Assembly: GCA_963827855.1 (NCBI GenBank)
Contig: CAWHBY010000002.1
Location: 1,736,001 to 1,800,000, forward strand
Source of the DNA: DTPU01 sp963827855
GTDB taxonomy: Bacteria; Planctomycetota; Phycisphaerae; Sedimentisphaerales; Anaerobacaceae
Reading direction: 5' to 3'
DNA length: 64,000 nt
Shown here piece after piece: positions 1 through 9,667 of the stretch (position 1 is its first letter; each line of letters opens with the position of its first letter). The notes beneath the pieces were generated by a model. It was not told where the DNA came from, did not search any database, and saw only the letters and a list, made by a program, of their open reading frames with translations. Position numbers and translations under genes: made by a program.

Positions 1-774
1 CTTGTTGTCCGGCTGTGGCTTGGCAGCGGTCTCCGCAGACGGCATGCCGTTGCGGAAGATCGACAGGATCTCCTCATCCGTCAGCTCGCGATTGTACAAC
101 GCCACTTCGTCGACCGCGCCCAGGAACTGGTTTCCGCCGTTCGAGCTCGATTCGCCCGCGATCATCACCGGCAGGTTGTTCGGATTGATGTCCACGTTGT
201 TGGTCGACGTGACGCTGGCCTGCCTTACACCATCGACGAAGATCTTCAGCGTCTTGTTGGCGAACGTGGCCGCGATGAAATGCCATCGGTTGTCAATGAC
301 CGCCGTCGTTCCGTCCACCAGCGAGGTGGTATTGGCCACGAAGAACTCGAGACGGGGCAGGCCCCCGCCCTGGGTCAGGACCAGATCGAAGCCGCTGGTC
401 TGGTACTGGGATTTGTCTACCACTCTGCACCAGTTCGGTGAGCTTGTGGCCTTGACCCATGCCATCACGCTCATCTGAGATGTCACGTCATGTTCTGGAA
501 TCTCCGGGACCGTGACGTGGGAGGCGGCCACGAACTCCAGCGCGCCTCCGGTATATCCCGTGATCCACTTCGCGTCGCCGACGAGGGTGCCGTCGGACTT
601 GTACATCGAGCCATCCGCGGTCACCGTCCCGGAGCCCTCATCGAAGGGCAGGTACAGCACGAGGGAAGGGTCTGCGCACCACGCGCGACCCGTCACTGCA
701 GCCAGGATACAGAGGGCGGTCACGACGACCCCCCGCCTCACAGCTTGTCCTCTCTGATGGGTTGGATGAGACAT
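1..774 (-). CDS. Secreted LamG-domain protein, 3' end outside window
   Basis: The reading frame is open from an ATG at 774 down to base 1 without a stop (258 codons), so the C-terminus lies outside the window. A GGAGG sits 9 bases before the ATG. Residues about 12-32 form a hydrophobic signal peptide ending near TGRAWCAD. The rest matches the LamG / concanavalin A-like fold: LYLPFDEGSGT near the start, MSVMAWVKA, WHFIAATF, KIFVDGV and the closing GAVDEVALYNRELTDEEI. Such domains bind polysaccharide or sit in planctomycete surface proteins. The gene lies 139 bases downstream of a second LamG gene on the same strand and may be co-transcribed with it. Ligand and role cannot be told from the sequence. 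Confidence 0.8.
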   Translation of the reverse strand, partial: MSHPTHQRGQAVRRGVVVTALCILAAVTGRAWCADPSLVLYLPFDEGSGTVTADGSMYKSDGTLVGDAKWITGYTGGALEFVAASHVTVPEIPEHDVTSQMSVMAWVKATSSPNWCRVVDKSQYQTSGFDLVLTQGGGLPRLEFFVANTTSLVDGTTAVIDNRWHFIAATFANKTLKIFVDGVRQASVTSTNNVDINPNNLPVMIAGESSSNGGNQFLGAVDEVALYNRELTDEEILSIFRNGMPSAETAAKPQPDNK

Positions 775-913
775 AGTCAAGATCCTCCGAAAACCAAGGA
801 TACAGAGTAGACCGGGGCCTGCACGACGCCCGTCCAGGCCCCGACACGATCGCTATTCCAGACGATGAACCAGATGGCCGGCCATACACAGCCCGTCCTT
901 CAATCCCAAGCGA

Positions 914-3900
914 CTACCTGTCGCCAACCAGGTACAGAACCTCGCCTGCAGAGAGTGCCCTGTTGTAGATCCGGAACTCATCTATGCTACCGGTCAGATG
1001 CGCATCCGCCGTGAACTGAGACCGGCCCAGCCAATTCTGGGTGGTCTTGCCCAGATCCTTTGGCAGAACCGTCGTGGCGCCACTGGCCACCACCATCCCA
1101 TCCTGGTAGATCTTCACGTTCATGGCCGCGCTGTCGAACACCACGGCCACGTGGTGCCATCCATCGGGCAGGGCCAGTGCCGCCGCGAACCGCGTCTGAG
1201 GTACGGTGAGGGCAGCCGTCGTGATCCTGATGTCACAGGTCAGCGCACCGTTGGTCTCCTGGTGTGGAGTCAGCATAACGTAGTTGGTGTTGTCGGTGCC
1301 AAAGTCGAAGACCCGCGACCACGACCCATCCTGGGGACTGTCATTCACCCAGGTGGCAAAGGTTGCGCTAGCAAGCGTGTTGATCAGCGTGCCGATGGGC
1401 AGGTCCACCTCATCATCGATCCCTTCGAACTGCAGGGCCTGACCATAGCCTACGGGCCCTTCCCCATATGCGGGATTGCCGACCGCCGCGCCATCCAGGC
1501 CCTTGCCCGAGCTGTCCTTCACGTTGCCTTCCATCCGATACCAGAGCGATAGACCGTTGCTGGCCGGATCTGTCGGCTGGATGGGTGCAGGCGCGGCACG
1601 GTACAGACGGATGTCATCCACATACAGCGTGCCCTTGGACGAACCCGACACGCCGATCGCCAGCGTCTTGACGGCCTTGAGGTTCGTCCCCACTGCAGCC
1701 AGATCGATGTTCCACTGCTTCCAGAGTCCCGTGCCCAGGGCCGTCGCAGTGCCGGCGTACGTCACCTTGACGCCATTGACCGTCACGTACAACTGGCCTG
1801 CCCCATTGGTCGACGACCCGCGGAAAGACAACACCAGCGTCTTGGCCCCGCCCAGCGTCCAATCCTGTGCCGTGGCAAAGGTCTGGATCGCCTCAGAGGT
1901 GCTCTTGCCGGAGGTGTTGTCATAGGAAAGGGGCATCGACTGCTTGCCCTCATGCACGATCGTCTTCTCGGCAAACGGAGGATTCGTGTTGCCTACCGTG
2001 GAACCCGTCCCGTTGCCTGCAGAGGCAGCCAGCCCGCAGTCCGGAGAGGCGGAGTAGCCAAACCCATCCACCCACGCAAAGAAGATGCGGTTGCAGGCAT
2101 CGTTGTACGATTCAAAGTCATCTACTACACCGTAGTCCGGAGTCGCGAAGCTCCACACGTCTCCTTCCCACGACCTCGGCGTGGCCGCATCATTGACCTC
2201 ATTGATCTTCCAGTAGTACGTCCTTCCGTACTCCAGCCCCAGGGACGAAAGCGGCAGACTGTGCTCGCCGGCCGTCTTGGCCAAGACCAGGGCATTGGGA
2301 TCCAGGCCCAGATACACCTCATGCTTGACCGCCTCACGACCGGGTCTCCAGTTCAGTGTCGAGTCGATCGCCACCCCTGCTGCTCCTGTGCTGGGAGTCG
2401 GTCCGTAGGCCTTGACCGGGACATAGAAGAACCGGACCTCGCTGAGGCCCGCCTGCTTGGTCCCGTCCGCCCAGTTGGCGCTGATTGTCAGCCTCACATA
2501 CTTGGCCTGCACGCCGCCGAACGCCACGGTCGTGTTGTGCGTGTAGTTGGGCTCGCCAGTGGCCTGATTGAACTCCATGGGCCCACCCAGGGCGGTCCAG
2601 GTCGTGCCATCGAGCGACGTCTCTACAGTCACGTCCTTGACGCCGAATCCGGCGTCCAGCTCAGTTGCCTGGTTGGAGTTCCAGATCCACATCTCGTGCA
2701 GCTTGTAGACCTTGTCGAAGTCATACTTGATCCAGATCGGAGTCGTGTTCTTCTTGCTCAGCCACATGTGGGAGGCGGAGTTGCCGTGCTGATCCATGGC
2801 ATCCAGCCCGGAGCCGTCGATCGTCTTTTCGGGTCCCATCAAGGCGTTGCTGGAACTGGAGGCCGTGGCCTTGACCGGCTTGACCGGATAGCCATACGTC
2901 TCTGCCGTGAAGCTCCAGGTGCCTCCCTTGTAGATCGCGAAGTCGGGTGCGGCGTTGACCTCGTCCACGCGCCAGTAGTAGGTCTGGCCAAAGCTCAGCA
3001 GGCCTGCAGGATCATAGGTCGCATCTGCCTGACTCTGGCTGACCAGGACTCCCATCGGAGTGACCCGGCTCGCGTCGTTCACGTCGTCAAAGGCAGTGCC
3101 GAAGTACACGTCGTGCGTCTTGGCGTACTGGCCTGCCACCCAGCTCAAGAGTGCATCCCGGGCGACATCCGTGGCTCCGCCCTTAGGCGTGGGAGTGGAC
3201 GCATCCCCACCACCCCTGCCGAACATCACGTCCGCCAGGGCCGCCTCAGGGAGGGCCTTGCTGTAAATCCTGGGGTCATCGATCCCGCCCGTGAAGTACT
3301 CGTCTCCACCCGGGAAGTCCGCGCCGATGATCACAGATTCGTCAAGGGAGCCGATCGTCACGGCCGCGGCCATCTCGGCGACCGGCTTGGCATTGACATA
3401 CCAGCGGATCGTGGTCCCATCGTAGGTCGCCGCGATGTGCTGCCACTGATTGGCCTTCGTCACGCCGGCGGTAGAATCGTAGGAGCCCCCGCCCGTGCCT
3501 CCGGGCACGCTGCCCCAGTTCATGGAAAGCCGGATCGCGCCGCTACTCCACGTCTGCAGGGCGTAGGGGCTGTTGTTGATGCCAAAGGTGATCACACCGC
3601 ACCAGTCAGCCAGGACCGTGGGATTGACCCACGCAGCCAGCGTGAGCTGGCTGGGGCTGTCGAACACGGTCGAATGAGGGATTTCAACATAGCTGGCGCT
3701 GCCATTAAAGGACAGCGCTCCGCTCAACTGACCCACGATCCACTGTGGGCTGCCCCTGAGCGTGCCCTCGTTGCCGTTGCCTGATGCATCTCCGGCTGCA
3801 GTGCCGGCCCCCTCATCAAACTTCCACCACCCCAGAAGATCGGGCGAGGCAGCACTGATAACGCCGGTCAGGGCGCCAACCGCCAGAATGACGATCAGCA

Positions 3901-3928
3901 GGCCAAGACGGATCCGCGTTCTGTGCAT
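914..3928 (-). CDS. Large secreted LamG / discoidin multidomain protein
   Basis: A 1004-residue exported protein with a signal peptide (residues about 5-27) and a good Shine-Dalgarno (AAGGAGG) just before the ATG. Seen in order: an N-terminal LamG domain (about 28-230, opening LLGWWKFDEGAGT and closing with a GGIDDPRIYSKAL-type end), an Fn3-like segment with YYWRVDEVN, a discoidin / F5/8 type C-like domain (about 345-500), a second YYWKINEVN segment, a carbohydrate-binding-like stretch containing VVDDFESYND, and a C-terminal LamG domain ending IDEFRIYNRALSAGEV. This architecture is common in Planctomycetota extracellular proteins, probably for polysaccharide contact. No catalytic domain is recognised. 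Confidence 0.85.
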   Translation of the reverse strand: MHRTRIRLGLLIVILAVGALTGVISAASPDLLGWWKFDEGAGTAAGDASGNGNEGTLRGSPQWIVGQLSGALSFNGSASYVEIPHSTVFDSPSQLTLAAWVNPTVLADWCGVITFGINNSPYALQTWSSGAIRLSMNWGSVPGGTGGGSYDSTAGVTKANQWQHIAATYDGTTIRWYVNAKPVAEMAAAVTIGSLDESVIIGADFPGGDEYFTGGIDDPRIYSKALPEAALADVMFGRGGGDASTPTPKGGATDVARDALLSWVAGQYAKTHDVYFGTAFDDVNDASRVTPMGVLVSQSQADATYDPAGLLSFGQTYYWRVDEVNAAPDFAIYKGGTWSFTAETYGYPVKPVKATASSSSNALMGPEKTIDGSGLDAMDQHGNSASHMWLSKKNTTPIWIKYDFDKVYKLHEMWIWNSNQATELDAGFGVKDVTVETSLDGTTWTALGGPMEFNQATGEPNYTHNTTVAFGGVQAKYVRLTISANWADGTKQAGLSEVRFFYVPVKAYGPTPSTGAAGVAIDSTLNWRPGREAVKHEVYLGLDPNALVLAKTAGEHSLPLSSLGLEYGRTYYWKINEVNDAATPRSWEGDVWSFATPDYGVVDDFESYNDACNRIFFAWVDGFGYSASPDCGLAASAGNGTGSTVGNTNPPFAEKTIVHEGKQSMPLSYDNTSGKSTSEAIQTFATAQDWTLGGAKTLVLSFRGSSTNGAGQLYVTVNGVKVTYAGTATALGTGLWKQWNIDLAAVGTNLKAVKTLAIGVSGSSKGTLYVDDIRLYRAAPAPIQPTDPASNGLSLWYRMEGNVKDSSGKGLDGAAVGNPAYGEGPVGYGQALQFEGIDDEVDLPIGTLINTLASATFATWVNDSPQDGSWSRVFDFGTDNTNYVMLTPHQETNGALTCDIRITTAALTVPQTRFAAALALPDGWHHVAVVFDSAAMNVKIYQDGMVVASGATTVLPKDLGKTTQNWLGRSQFTADAHLTGSIDEFRIYNRALSAGEVLYLVGDR

Positions 3929-4055
3929 GATGGTCCTCCTTCACAGTGACGTGACTGACTTTCACCTTTTACTGGAACTGTACAATGGACAACAGAGGCA
4001 TCCAGCGACTATCATCGCGTAGCCGTCTACCTTACTATTCCTCGGTTATCCGGCC

Positions 4056-4091
4056 ATTCTTACAGCAAAAACTGCAGGTTTCTGTAAGAAT
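4056..4091. promoter_or_regulatory. 10-bp perfect inverted repeat upstream of the ECF sigma gene
   Basis: ATTCTTACAG at 4056-4065 and its exact complement CTGTAAGAAT at 4082-4091 are separated by 16 bases. It lies in the divergent gap between the LamG gene (start 3928) and the ECF sigma gene (start 4177). The spacing fits an operator or a short RNA hairpin. No T-run follows, so it is not a typical terminator. Function is inferred only. Confidence 0.45.
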
Positions 4092-4176
4092 CGACGACGA
4101 CTGGGGGAATTCTAACAGAGCAGGGCTACAGCGACAGGCCGGCGCCTGGCTGCCCGGCCTGTATTGTGGAACGCGG

Positions 4177-4710
4177 ATGGAAGAGCCAAGAACTCGTCCC
4201 GAAGAACTGGCCGCTCATTGGGCCAAGTCACAGCCCCAGATCGCCGTTTTTGTGGCCTCGATTGTCACCAACGTCCATGACGTGGATGACATCCTGCAGA
4301 ACGTCGCCCTGGTAACGGCCAGGAAGTTCGACCAGTACGACAGGCAGCGATCGTTCGTGGCCTGGGCGATCGGCATCGCCAGGAACGAGATCCTCAAGCA
4401 CTACGAGGACAGGCGGACCACGATCCTCAGTGCCGGGGCCATGGAGCGGATTGCCGAGGCGTGCGAATCCGAGCCGGTCCACGGCAGGGACACGGCGTCA
4501 GATCGCATGCAGGCCCTCCGGTTGTGCATGGAACGGCTCAAGACCCGCTGGCGCACGGTCCTTGAGATGCACTATTTGCGGGAGATGAGCCCTGCCAGGA
4601 TCGCCCAGCAGTTGGACATGAGCCAGGCCAACGTGTTCGTCATCCTCCATCGGGTGCGTGTAGCCTTGCGTGAGTGCGTGGAACAGCGGTTGCGGCAGGA
4701 GAACCCTTGA
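4177..4710 (+). CDS. ECF sigma factor (Rhodopirellula/Verrucomicrobium type)
   Basis: A 177-residue sigma-70 family protein. Region 2 is visible around HDVDDILQNVALVTARKF and SFVAWAIGIARNEIL; region 4 as a helix-turn-helix around MSPARIAQQLDMSQANVFVIL near the C-terminus. It would direct RNA polymerase to a small regulon. An upstream in-frame start at 3985 exists, but the ATG at 4177 gives the usual family length and N-terminus. It overlaps the start of the following FecR-like gene, the normal arrangement of this sigma/anti-sigma pair in Planctomycetota. An inverted repeat at 4056-4091 lies upstream. Confidence 0.88.
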   Translation: MEEPRTRPEELAAHWAKSQPQIAVFVASIVTNVHDVDDILQNVALVTARKFDQYDRQRSFVAWAIGIARNEILKHYEDRRTTILSAGAMERIAEACESEPVHGRDTASDRMQALRLCMERLKTRWRTVLEMHYLREMSPARIAQQLDMSQANVFVILHRVRVALRECVEQRLRQENP

Positions 4711-6401
4711 ACAACCAGGACGTGGAAAGACTGATCAGCCTGTATCTCTTCGACAGGGCCGGTATGACGGCCGAGCAGATCGCCCACCTGTCCGAATGGA
4801 TCATCCAGGACCCCTCCCACGTCAGGCACTATCTGGAGTGCGTCCACTTCCATTCCCTGGTCCTCCAGTACCATGGCCAGAACGACGTTGCCAGAAAGGC
4901 CGTTCTGGAAGAGGCGTCTGCTGACCTCGATCCAACCATGGCCGAGGGCGATCTGGTGCAACTGCTGCTGATGGAGACCAGCTCGCCTCCCCTGGAGGTG
5001 GACAGGCCTCAGGACGATCCCGGCCACCGGCCTGCCGATCTGGCGAACAAGGCTCTCGCCAGGCAGAAGGCGTCGAGGTTCTGGCTGTCCGTGGCCGCGA
5101 CCTCCGTGGCCGCGATCCTGCTCGTGGCCGTGGGAGTCATGGTCCTGCCGCCTCGGCCCAGTCCCGTTGCGACGCTGAGGGACAGCCTTGACTCCCAGTG
5201 GCTCAACGCAAACAAGGCTTACGACAAGGGATACCGCTTCCTGAGTGACGGCCAGCCCGTGCGACTGGCCAAAGGGCTGGCGAGCCTGTCCTTTGACCAC
5301 GGCGCAGAGCTCGTGCTCGAAGGCCCCAGCGAGATCAAGGTGTATGGAATCAACCACGTGGCCCTGTCCTATGGAAAGGTGTGCGCGAGGGTGCCTGCGT
5401 CAGCCAGAGGGTTTCGGGTCGACGCCCCGCACTATGGGGTGGTCGACCTGGGTACCGAGTTTGGCATGGAGGTCGGCGTGGATGGCACAGCCAGCCTGCT
5501 GATGTATAAGGGCAAGGCCTCGTTCGTCTCAGGAGAGGCCCCTGTCGCCGAGGCCGGCGTACTCATCACCGAGGGACAGGCCCGAAGTGTGCAGATGGAT
5601 GGACGCATCGTCGAGTCGGAGATCGAGACAGACCGGTTCGTCCGTGCGTTTGACCCGCAATCAGGCCTGCTGTGGAGGGGGCAACCCATCGATCTGGCCG
5701 ATGTGGTGGGCGGCGGAAACGGCTTTGGCGGCGGCCAGATGCAGGCGGGCGTTCACATCTTCTCTGGGCTCATCGTGCCCATGACCTTCGGGATGCCCAG
5801 GCCAGGCCCACTGGGTTACGTCCAGGCCCAGGAAGGCTCTTTCATCGATGGCGTGTTCGTACCAGGCCGCGACGGCTCGCTGACCCAGATCAGCTCTGCA
5901 GGCACGGTCTGGTCCGGATGCCCAAAGACCAGCGGTCAGGTGCCCGCAGGACCGTGCAACGCAGGGTACATCGGCGCCGGCCAGAACCAGTTGGTGCTCA
6001 ACGGCGTCCGCTATGGGACGGCCAGGCATCCGGCCCTGCTGCTCCACAGCGACATCGGCATCACCCTCAACCTGGCAGAGATCCGGCGATTCTGTCAGGG
6101 ACTCCACGGCGGCCTGAGGCCCTCCCATCTCAGGGCCGTGGCAGGCCTGTCCGATGAAGTCCTGACGCGATGGGCCGACCAACTGAGAAAGCCGCCCGTG
6201 GCGGACCTCTGGGTCCTCGTTGACGGCCAGGAGCGGCTCAAGGCCCAGTTGGCCGGTGGCGCAGATCCGATACAGATCGACATCGCCTTGGAGCCCGACG
6301 CCTCATTCCTCACGATCGCCCTCACGGAGGGAGCGGATCGCAGCCTGACCCTGGACTCCGCGGTCCTTGGCAACCCGGTCATTGTCCTGTCCGCGGACTG
6401 A
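4707..6401 (+). CDS. FecR-domain membrane protein, probable partner of the ECF sigma factor
   Basis: I place the start at TTG 4707, which overlaps the sigma stop and has AGGAG 5 bases upstream; a GTG at 4674 is possible but would overlap further. The 564-residue protein has an N-terminal helical segment, one membrane helix at about residues 124-142 (WLSVAATSVAAILLVAVGV), and a FecR domain after it (DHGAELVLEGPSEIKV through GVVDLGTEFGMEV). The C-terminal 250 residues are not recognised. FecR proteins relay signals to ECF sigma factors across the inner membrane. Tight coupling to the sigma gene and to the DUF1549/DUF1501 genes downstream suggests a shared regulon. Confidence 0.8.
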   Translation: MNNQDVERLISLYLFDRAGMTAEQIAHLSEWIIQDPSHVRHYLECVHFHSLVLQYHGQNDVARKAVLEEASADLDPTMAEGDLVQLLLMETSSPPLEVDRPQDDPGHRPADLANKALARQKASRFWLSVAATSVAAILLVAVGVMVLPPRPSPVATLRDSLDSQWLNANKAYDKGYRFLSDGQPVRLAKGLASLSFDHGAELVLEGPSEIKVYGINHVALSYGKVCARVPASARGFRVDAPHYGVVDLGTEFGMEVGVDGTASLLMYKGKASFVSGEAPVAEAGVLITEGQARSVQMDGRIVESEIETDRFVRAFDPQSGLLWRGQPIDLADVVGGGNGFGGGQMQAGVHIFSGLIVPMTFGMPRPGPLGYVQAQEGSFIDGVFVPGRDGSLTQISSAGTVWSGCPKTSGQVPAGPCNAGYIGAGQNQLVLNGVRYGTARHPALLLHSDIGITLNLAEIRRFCQGLHGGLRPSHLRAVAGLSDEVLTRWADQLRKPPVADLWVLVDGQERLKAQLAGGADPIQIDIALEPDASFLTIALTEGADRSLTLDSAVLGNPVIVLSAD

Positions 6402-6482
6402 CCTGTAACCTTCTGTCCTTGAGCCTCCACTTCTGATACAGTGATAGGCATGGTCTGTGAAACGACCCGGAAAGGTGGTTCC

Positions 6483-8111
6483 ATGGGGAAGCAGGTCCCC
6501 ACATCTCTACAGCCCTCGGTAACACGGACAAGGGCAGTGACGTTGGCAGCAATGCTGCTGCTGGTGGCATGGGTTGGAGACGCTCAGGCAGCAGCACAGA
6601 CCAGCCCCTTCGAGTCGCAGGTCAGGCCCACGCCGCAAGGCAAGATTGACCAACTGGTCTTTGCCCAGCTTAAACGCCTGGGGATCGAGCCCAGCCAACC
6701 CTGCTCGGACGAGGTGTTTGTCCGCAGGGTCTACCTGGACGCGATTGGCACGCTGCCCACTGCCCAAGAGGTCCGTGACTTCCTGCAGAACCGCGACCCC
6801 AACAAGCGGAGTGTCCTGATCGAGCGGTTGCTCGAAAGGGATGAGTTTGCAGACTACTGGGCGATGAAGTGGAGCGACCTGCTGCGGGTCAAGGCCGAGT
6901 ATCCCATCAACCTCTGGCCCAACGCGGCCCAGACCTACTACCGCTGGATCCGCACCAGCCTCAAGGAGAACCTGGCCTACGACCGGTTCGTGCGGGAGAT
7001 GCTCTGCAGCAGCGGCAGCAATTTCCGCGTGCCGCAGGTCAATTTCTACAGGGCCATGCAGAGCAAGGAGCCCAAGGCCATTGCCCAGACCGTGGCCTTG
7101 ACCTTCATGGGCGCTCGGGCGGAGAAGTGGCCCAAGGAGAGACTGGCGGCCATGGCCGTCTTCTTCTCACAGATTGGCTACAAGCACACAGGCGAATGGA
7201 AGGAGGAGATCGTCTTTCTGGATCCCAACAAGACCGGAGCTGCCGGCCCTGCCAAGGCCACGCTGGCGGCAGTCCTGCCAGATGGGTCCAAGGTCAAGCT
7301 GGCGGCAGGTCAGGACTGGAGAGTGGTCTTCGCAGACTGGCTGACCGGTGACAGGAATCCCTGGTTCTCCCACGCGATCGCCAATCGCGTCTGGTCCTGG
7401 CTGCTGGGACGGGGCATCATCCATGAGCCGGATGACATCCGCTCCGACAACCCTCCCTGCAATCCAGAGCTGCTGGCCTATCTCGAGCAGGAGCTGGTCC
7501 GCTCCCACTATGATCTCAAGAGCGTCTACCGCCTGATCCTCAACTCCCAGGTCTACCAACTGTCATGCGTGCCCAGGACCCAGGACCAGCGGGCCAAGGT
7601 CTACTTCGCCACCTATCCGCTGCGACGGTTGGAGGCAGAGGTCCTAATCGATGCCCTGTGTCAGATCACGGGCACCACGGAGAAGTACTCCAGCGCAATC
7701 CCTGAGCCCTTCACCTACATTCCGCAGGAAACGCGATCCATCGCCCTGCCTGACGGCAGCATCACCAGCTCGTTCCTGGACATGTTCGGCCGGCCCAGCC
7801 GTGACACGGGCCTGGAGTCTGAGCGGAACAACCGCCCCACTGCAGACCAGCGTCTCCACCTGCTGAACTCCAGCCATATCCAGCAGAAGCTGGAGCAGGG
7901 TCCCAAGCTGCGAGCCCTGATACAGACCAAGGGCCCGCGCGGCCAGATCGTCAATCGACTGTATCTGACCATCCTGTCGCGATCGCCGACAGATCAAGAG
8001 CTAGCCAGCGTGGAGTCGTATAGCCAGTCCTGCCAGGCCAAGGGGCCTCAGGTCCTTCAGGATGTGGCCTGGACCCTGATCAACAGCCCTGAATTTCTCT
8101 ACCGCCACTAG
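6483..8111 (+). CDS. DUF1549/DUF1553 domain secreted protein
   Basis: About 542 residues with a signal peptide (TLAAMLLLVAWVGDAQAAA). The DUF1549 part is seen in KIDQLVFAQLKRLGIEP, VYLDAIGTLPTAQEV and EFADYWAMKWSDLLRVK; the DUF1553 part in NPWFSHAIANRVWSWLLGRGI, RLILNSQVYQLS and the ending INSPEFLYRH. In most relatives a cytochrome-c or PPC region precedes or separates these; here it is short. The family is planctomycete-typical and usually sits directly before a DUF1501 gene, as here. The biochemical role is not established. Start chosen at the ATG after AAAGGTGG. Confidence 0.88.
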   Translation: MGKQVPTSLQPSVTRTRAVTLAAMLLLVAWVGDAQAAAQTSPFESQVRPTPQGKIDQLVFAQLKRLGIEPSQPCSDEVFVRRVYLDAIGTLPTAQEVRDFLQNRDPNKRSVLIERLLERDEFADYWAMKWSDLLRVKAEYPINLWPNAAQTYYRWIRTSLKENLAYDRFVREMLCSSGSNFRVPQVNFYRAMQSKEPKAIAQTVALTFMGARAEKWPKERLAAMAVFFSQIGYKHTGEWKEEIVFLDPNKTGAAGPAKATLAAVLPDGSKVKLAAGQDWRVVFADWLTGDRNPWFSHAIANRVWSWLLGRGIIHEPDDIRSDNPPCNPELLAYLEQELVRSHYDLKSVYRLILNSQVYQLSCVPRTQDQRAKVYFATYPLRRLEAEVLIDALCQITGTTEKYSSAIPEPFTYIPQETRSIALPDGSITSSFLDMFGRPSRDTGLESERNNRPTADQRLHLLNSSHIQQKLEQGPKLRALIQTKGPRGQIVNRLYLTILSRSPTDQELASVESYSQSCQAKGPQVLQDVAWTLINSPEFLYRH

Positions 8112-8133
8112 GGATTGGCGGCCAGGTGACGAC

Positions 8134-9498
8134 ATGAGCAAAGACGACCGTCCTTCAGCCGAGCAGATCTCCAGGCGAGAGGCCCTTCGCTATGGGCTGG
8201 CGGGCACTGCAGGACTCTTCCTGTCCGACCGCCTGGGCCTCAATCGCCTCTGTGCCGCAGAGCCTGCCAGACCCCAGGCAAGGGCCAAGGCAGTCATCCA
8301 GATCTGGATGTGGGGTGGCCCCAGCCACCTGGATACCTTCGACCCCAAGCCCGACGCAGGCAACGACTACTGCGGCCCCTTCACCAGCCCGATCAGCACC
8401 AATGTGGAAGGCATCCGGATCTGCGAGCTGCTCCCGCTGCTGGCCCAGCAGGCGGACAAGTACTCCATCATCCGAAGCATGACCCATGGGGTCAACGCCC
8501 ATGAGACCGCCTCCTACATCGTCCAGACCGGCAGGACGCCGGGTGACAGACTGGTCTATCCCTGTGTCGGCGCAGTGGTCTCGGCATTCAAGGGCTACGA
8601 CGCGGGATACAAGGGCCTGATCCCGCCCTACATCGTCCTGACGGAGCCGCAGGGCCGGTTCTCAGAGGCAGGGTTCCTGGGCTCACGATACAAGCCCTTC
8701 GCCACAGGCGGCGACCCTGCCAGGACGCCGTTCGTGGTGGAAGGCGTGGTGGCGGCCGGCATCACTGAGAAGAGGCAGCAGGATCGCCGCGACCTGCTCG
8801 GCCGGCTCGATGCCCTGGGCCAGGTCATGGCGGGCGATCCCGATCTCGCGGCCTCGGACCAGGCCCAGACCCAGGCCTATGACCTGATCCTGGGCGATGG
8901 GGCCAAGGTCTTTGACCTGGCCCAGGAGACGCCCGAGACCCGGGAGGCCTATGGCCTGACAACCTTTGGTCAGTCCTGCCTGATGGCCAGACGCCTGGTC
9001 GAGCGAGGTGTCCCCTACGTGACCATCAACTACAAGGGCTGGGACACGCACAAACAGCACTTCCAGGCCATGCGGAGGCAATTGCCGCAGATGGACAAGG
9101 GGCTTGCCACCCTGCTGAAGGACCTCTCTGACCGCGGCCTCCTTGACAGCACCATCGTCTGGTGGATCGGTGAGTTCGGCAGGAGCCCCAAGATCCGGTG
9201 GGACCCGCCCTGGAGCGGCGGACGGGATCATTACGGCAAGGTCTTCTCCGCAGTGGTGGCAGGCGGCGGATTCAAGGGCGGCTGTGTGGTGGGCAGCTCC
9301 GATGAGAAGGGTGAAGAGGTCAAGGAGCGGCCGGTCTATCCGGTGGATCTGATTGCCAGCATGGTCGAGCTGCTCGGCATCGATCCTGACGCCAAGCTGC
9401 CGAACTCCCAGGGCCTGGAGGTGCGAGTGACCCCTCCGCCCTCGCCGGATGTCCAGAGGGGCGGCAAGCTGAGCGAGATCATGAAGGGCACGACGTAA
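8134..9498 (+). CDS. DUF1501 family protein (sulfatase-like, twin-arginine-type leader)
   Basis: 454 residues starting 22 bases after the DUF1549/1553 gene. The N-terminus reads SRREALRYGLAGTAGLFLSD, a Tat-like leader with only a partial RR motif. DUF1501 signatures visible: WMWGGPSHLDTFDPKPDAG, SMTHGVNAHETA, GRTPG, YVTINYKGWDTHKQH, WWIGEFGRSPKI and GRDHYGKVFSAVVAGGG. The fold belongs to the alkaline-phosphatase superfamily. With its neighbour it forms the two-gene unit found in many copies in Planctomycetota, probably exported polymer degradation; substrate unknown. Confidence 0.88.
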   Translation: MSKDDRPSAEQISRREALRYGLAGTAGLFLSDRLGLNRLCAAEPARPQARAKAVIQIWMWGGPSHLDTFDPKPDAGNDYCGPFTSPISTNVEGIRICELLPLLAQQADKYSIIRSMTHGVNAHETASYIVQTGRTPGDRLVYPCVGAVVSAFKGYDAGYKGLIPPYIVLTEPQGRFSEAGFLGSRYKPFATGGDPARTPFVVEGVVAAGITEKRQQDRRDLLGRLDALGQVMAGDPDLAASDQAQTQAYDLILGDGAKVFDLAQETPETREAYGLTTFGQSCLMARRLVERGVPYVTINYKGWDTHKQHFQAMRRQLPQMDKGLATLLKDLSDRGLLDSTIVWWIGEFGRSPKIRWDPPWSGGRDHYGKVFSAVVAGGGFKGGCVVGSSDEKGEEVKERPVYPVDLIASMVELLGIDPDAKLPNSQGLEVRVTPPPSPDVQRGGKLSEIMKGTT

Positions 9499-9512
9499 AC
9501 CCAGAAGCCTGG

Positions 9513-9648
9513 ATGCAAAATCAAAAATCAAGATGCAAAGATCAAAGTGACAACGCAAAGATCAAAAAGGGCAGGGCCGAAGGTGGCGCCAGCCCATTCT
9601 TGCATTTTGATCTGTCATTTTGCGTTTTGATTCTTGATCTTTGATTTC
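9513..9648. repeat. Intergenic palindrome built of TCAAA/GCAAA words
   Basis: The left arm (about 9513-9570) repeats variants of ATCAAAAATCAAGATGCAAAG. The right arm (about 9600-9648) is its degenerate complement (TTTTGATCTGTCATTTTGCG and so on). The two are separated by a GC-rich loop containing GGCGCC. The same element type occurs at 33822-33948. It lies between the DUF1501 and PPC genes. Confidence 0.7.
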
Positions 9649-9667
9649 TCTCTGTGTGGAGCAAGAC

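Noticed and set aside
1952..3784. A 610-codon open frame on the plus strand opposite the large LamG gene
   Set aside because: The minus-strand protein has a leader, ribosome site and clear domains. The plus frame has no recognisable protein features and arises from GC-rich codon positions.
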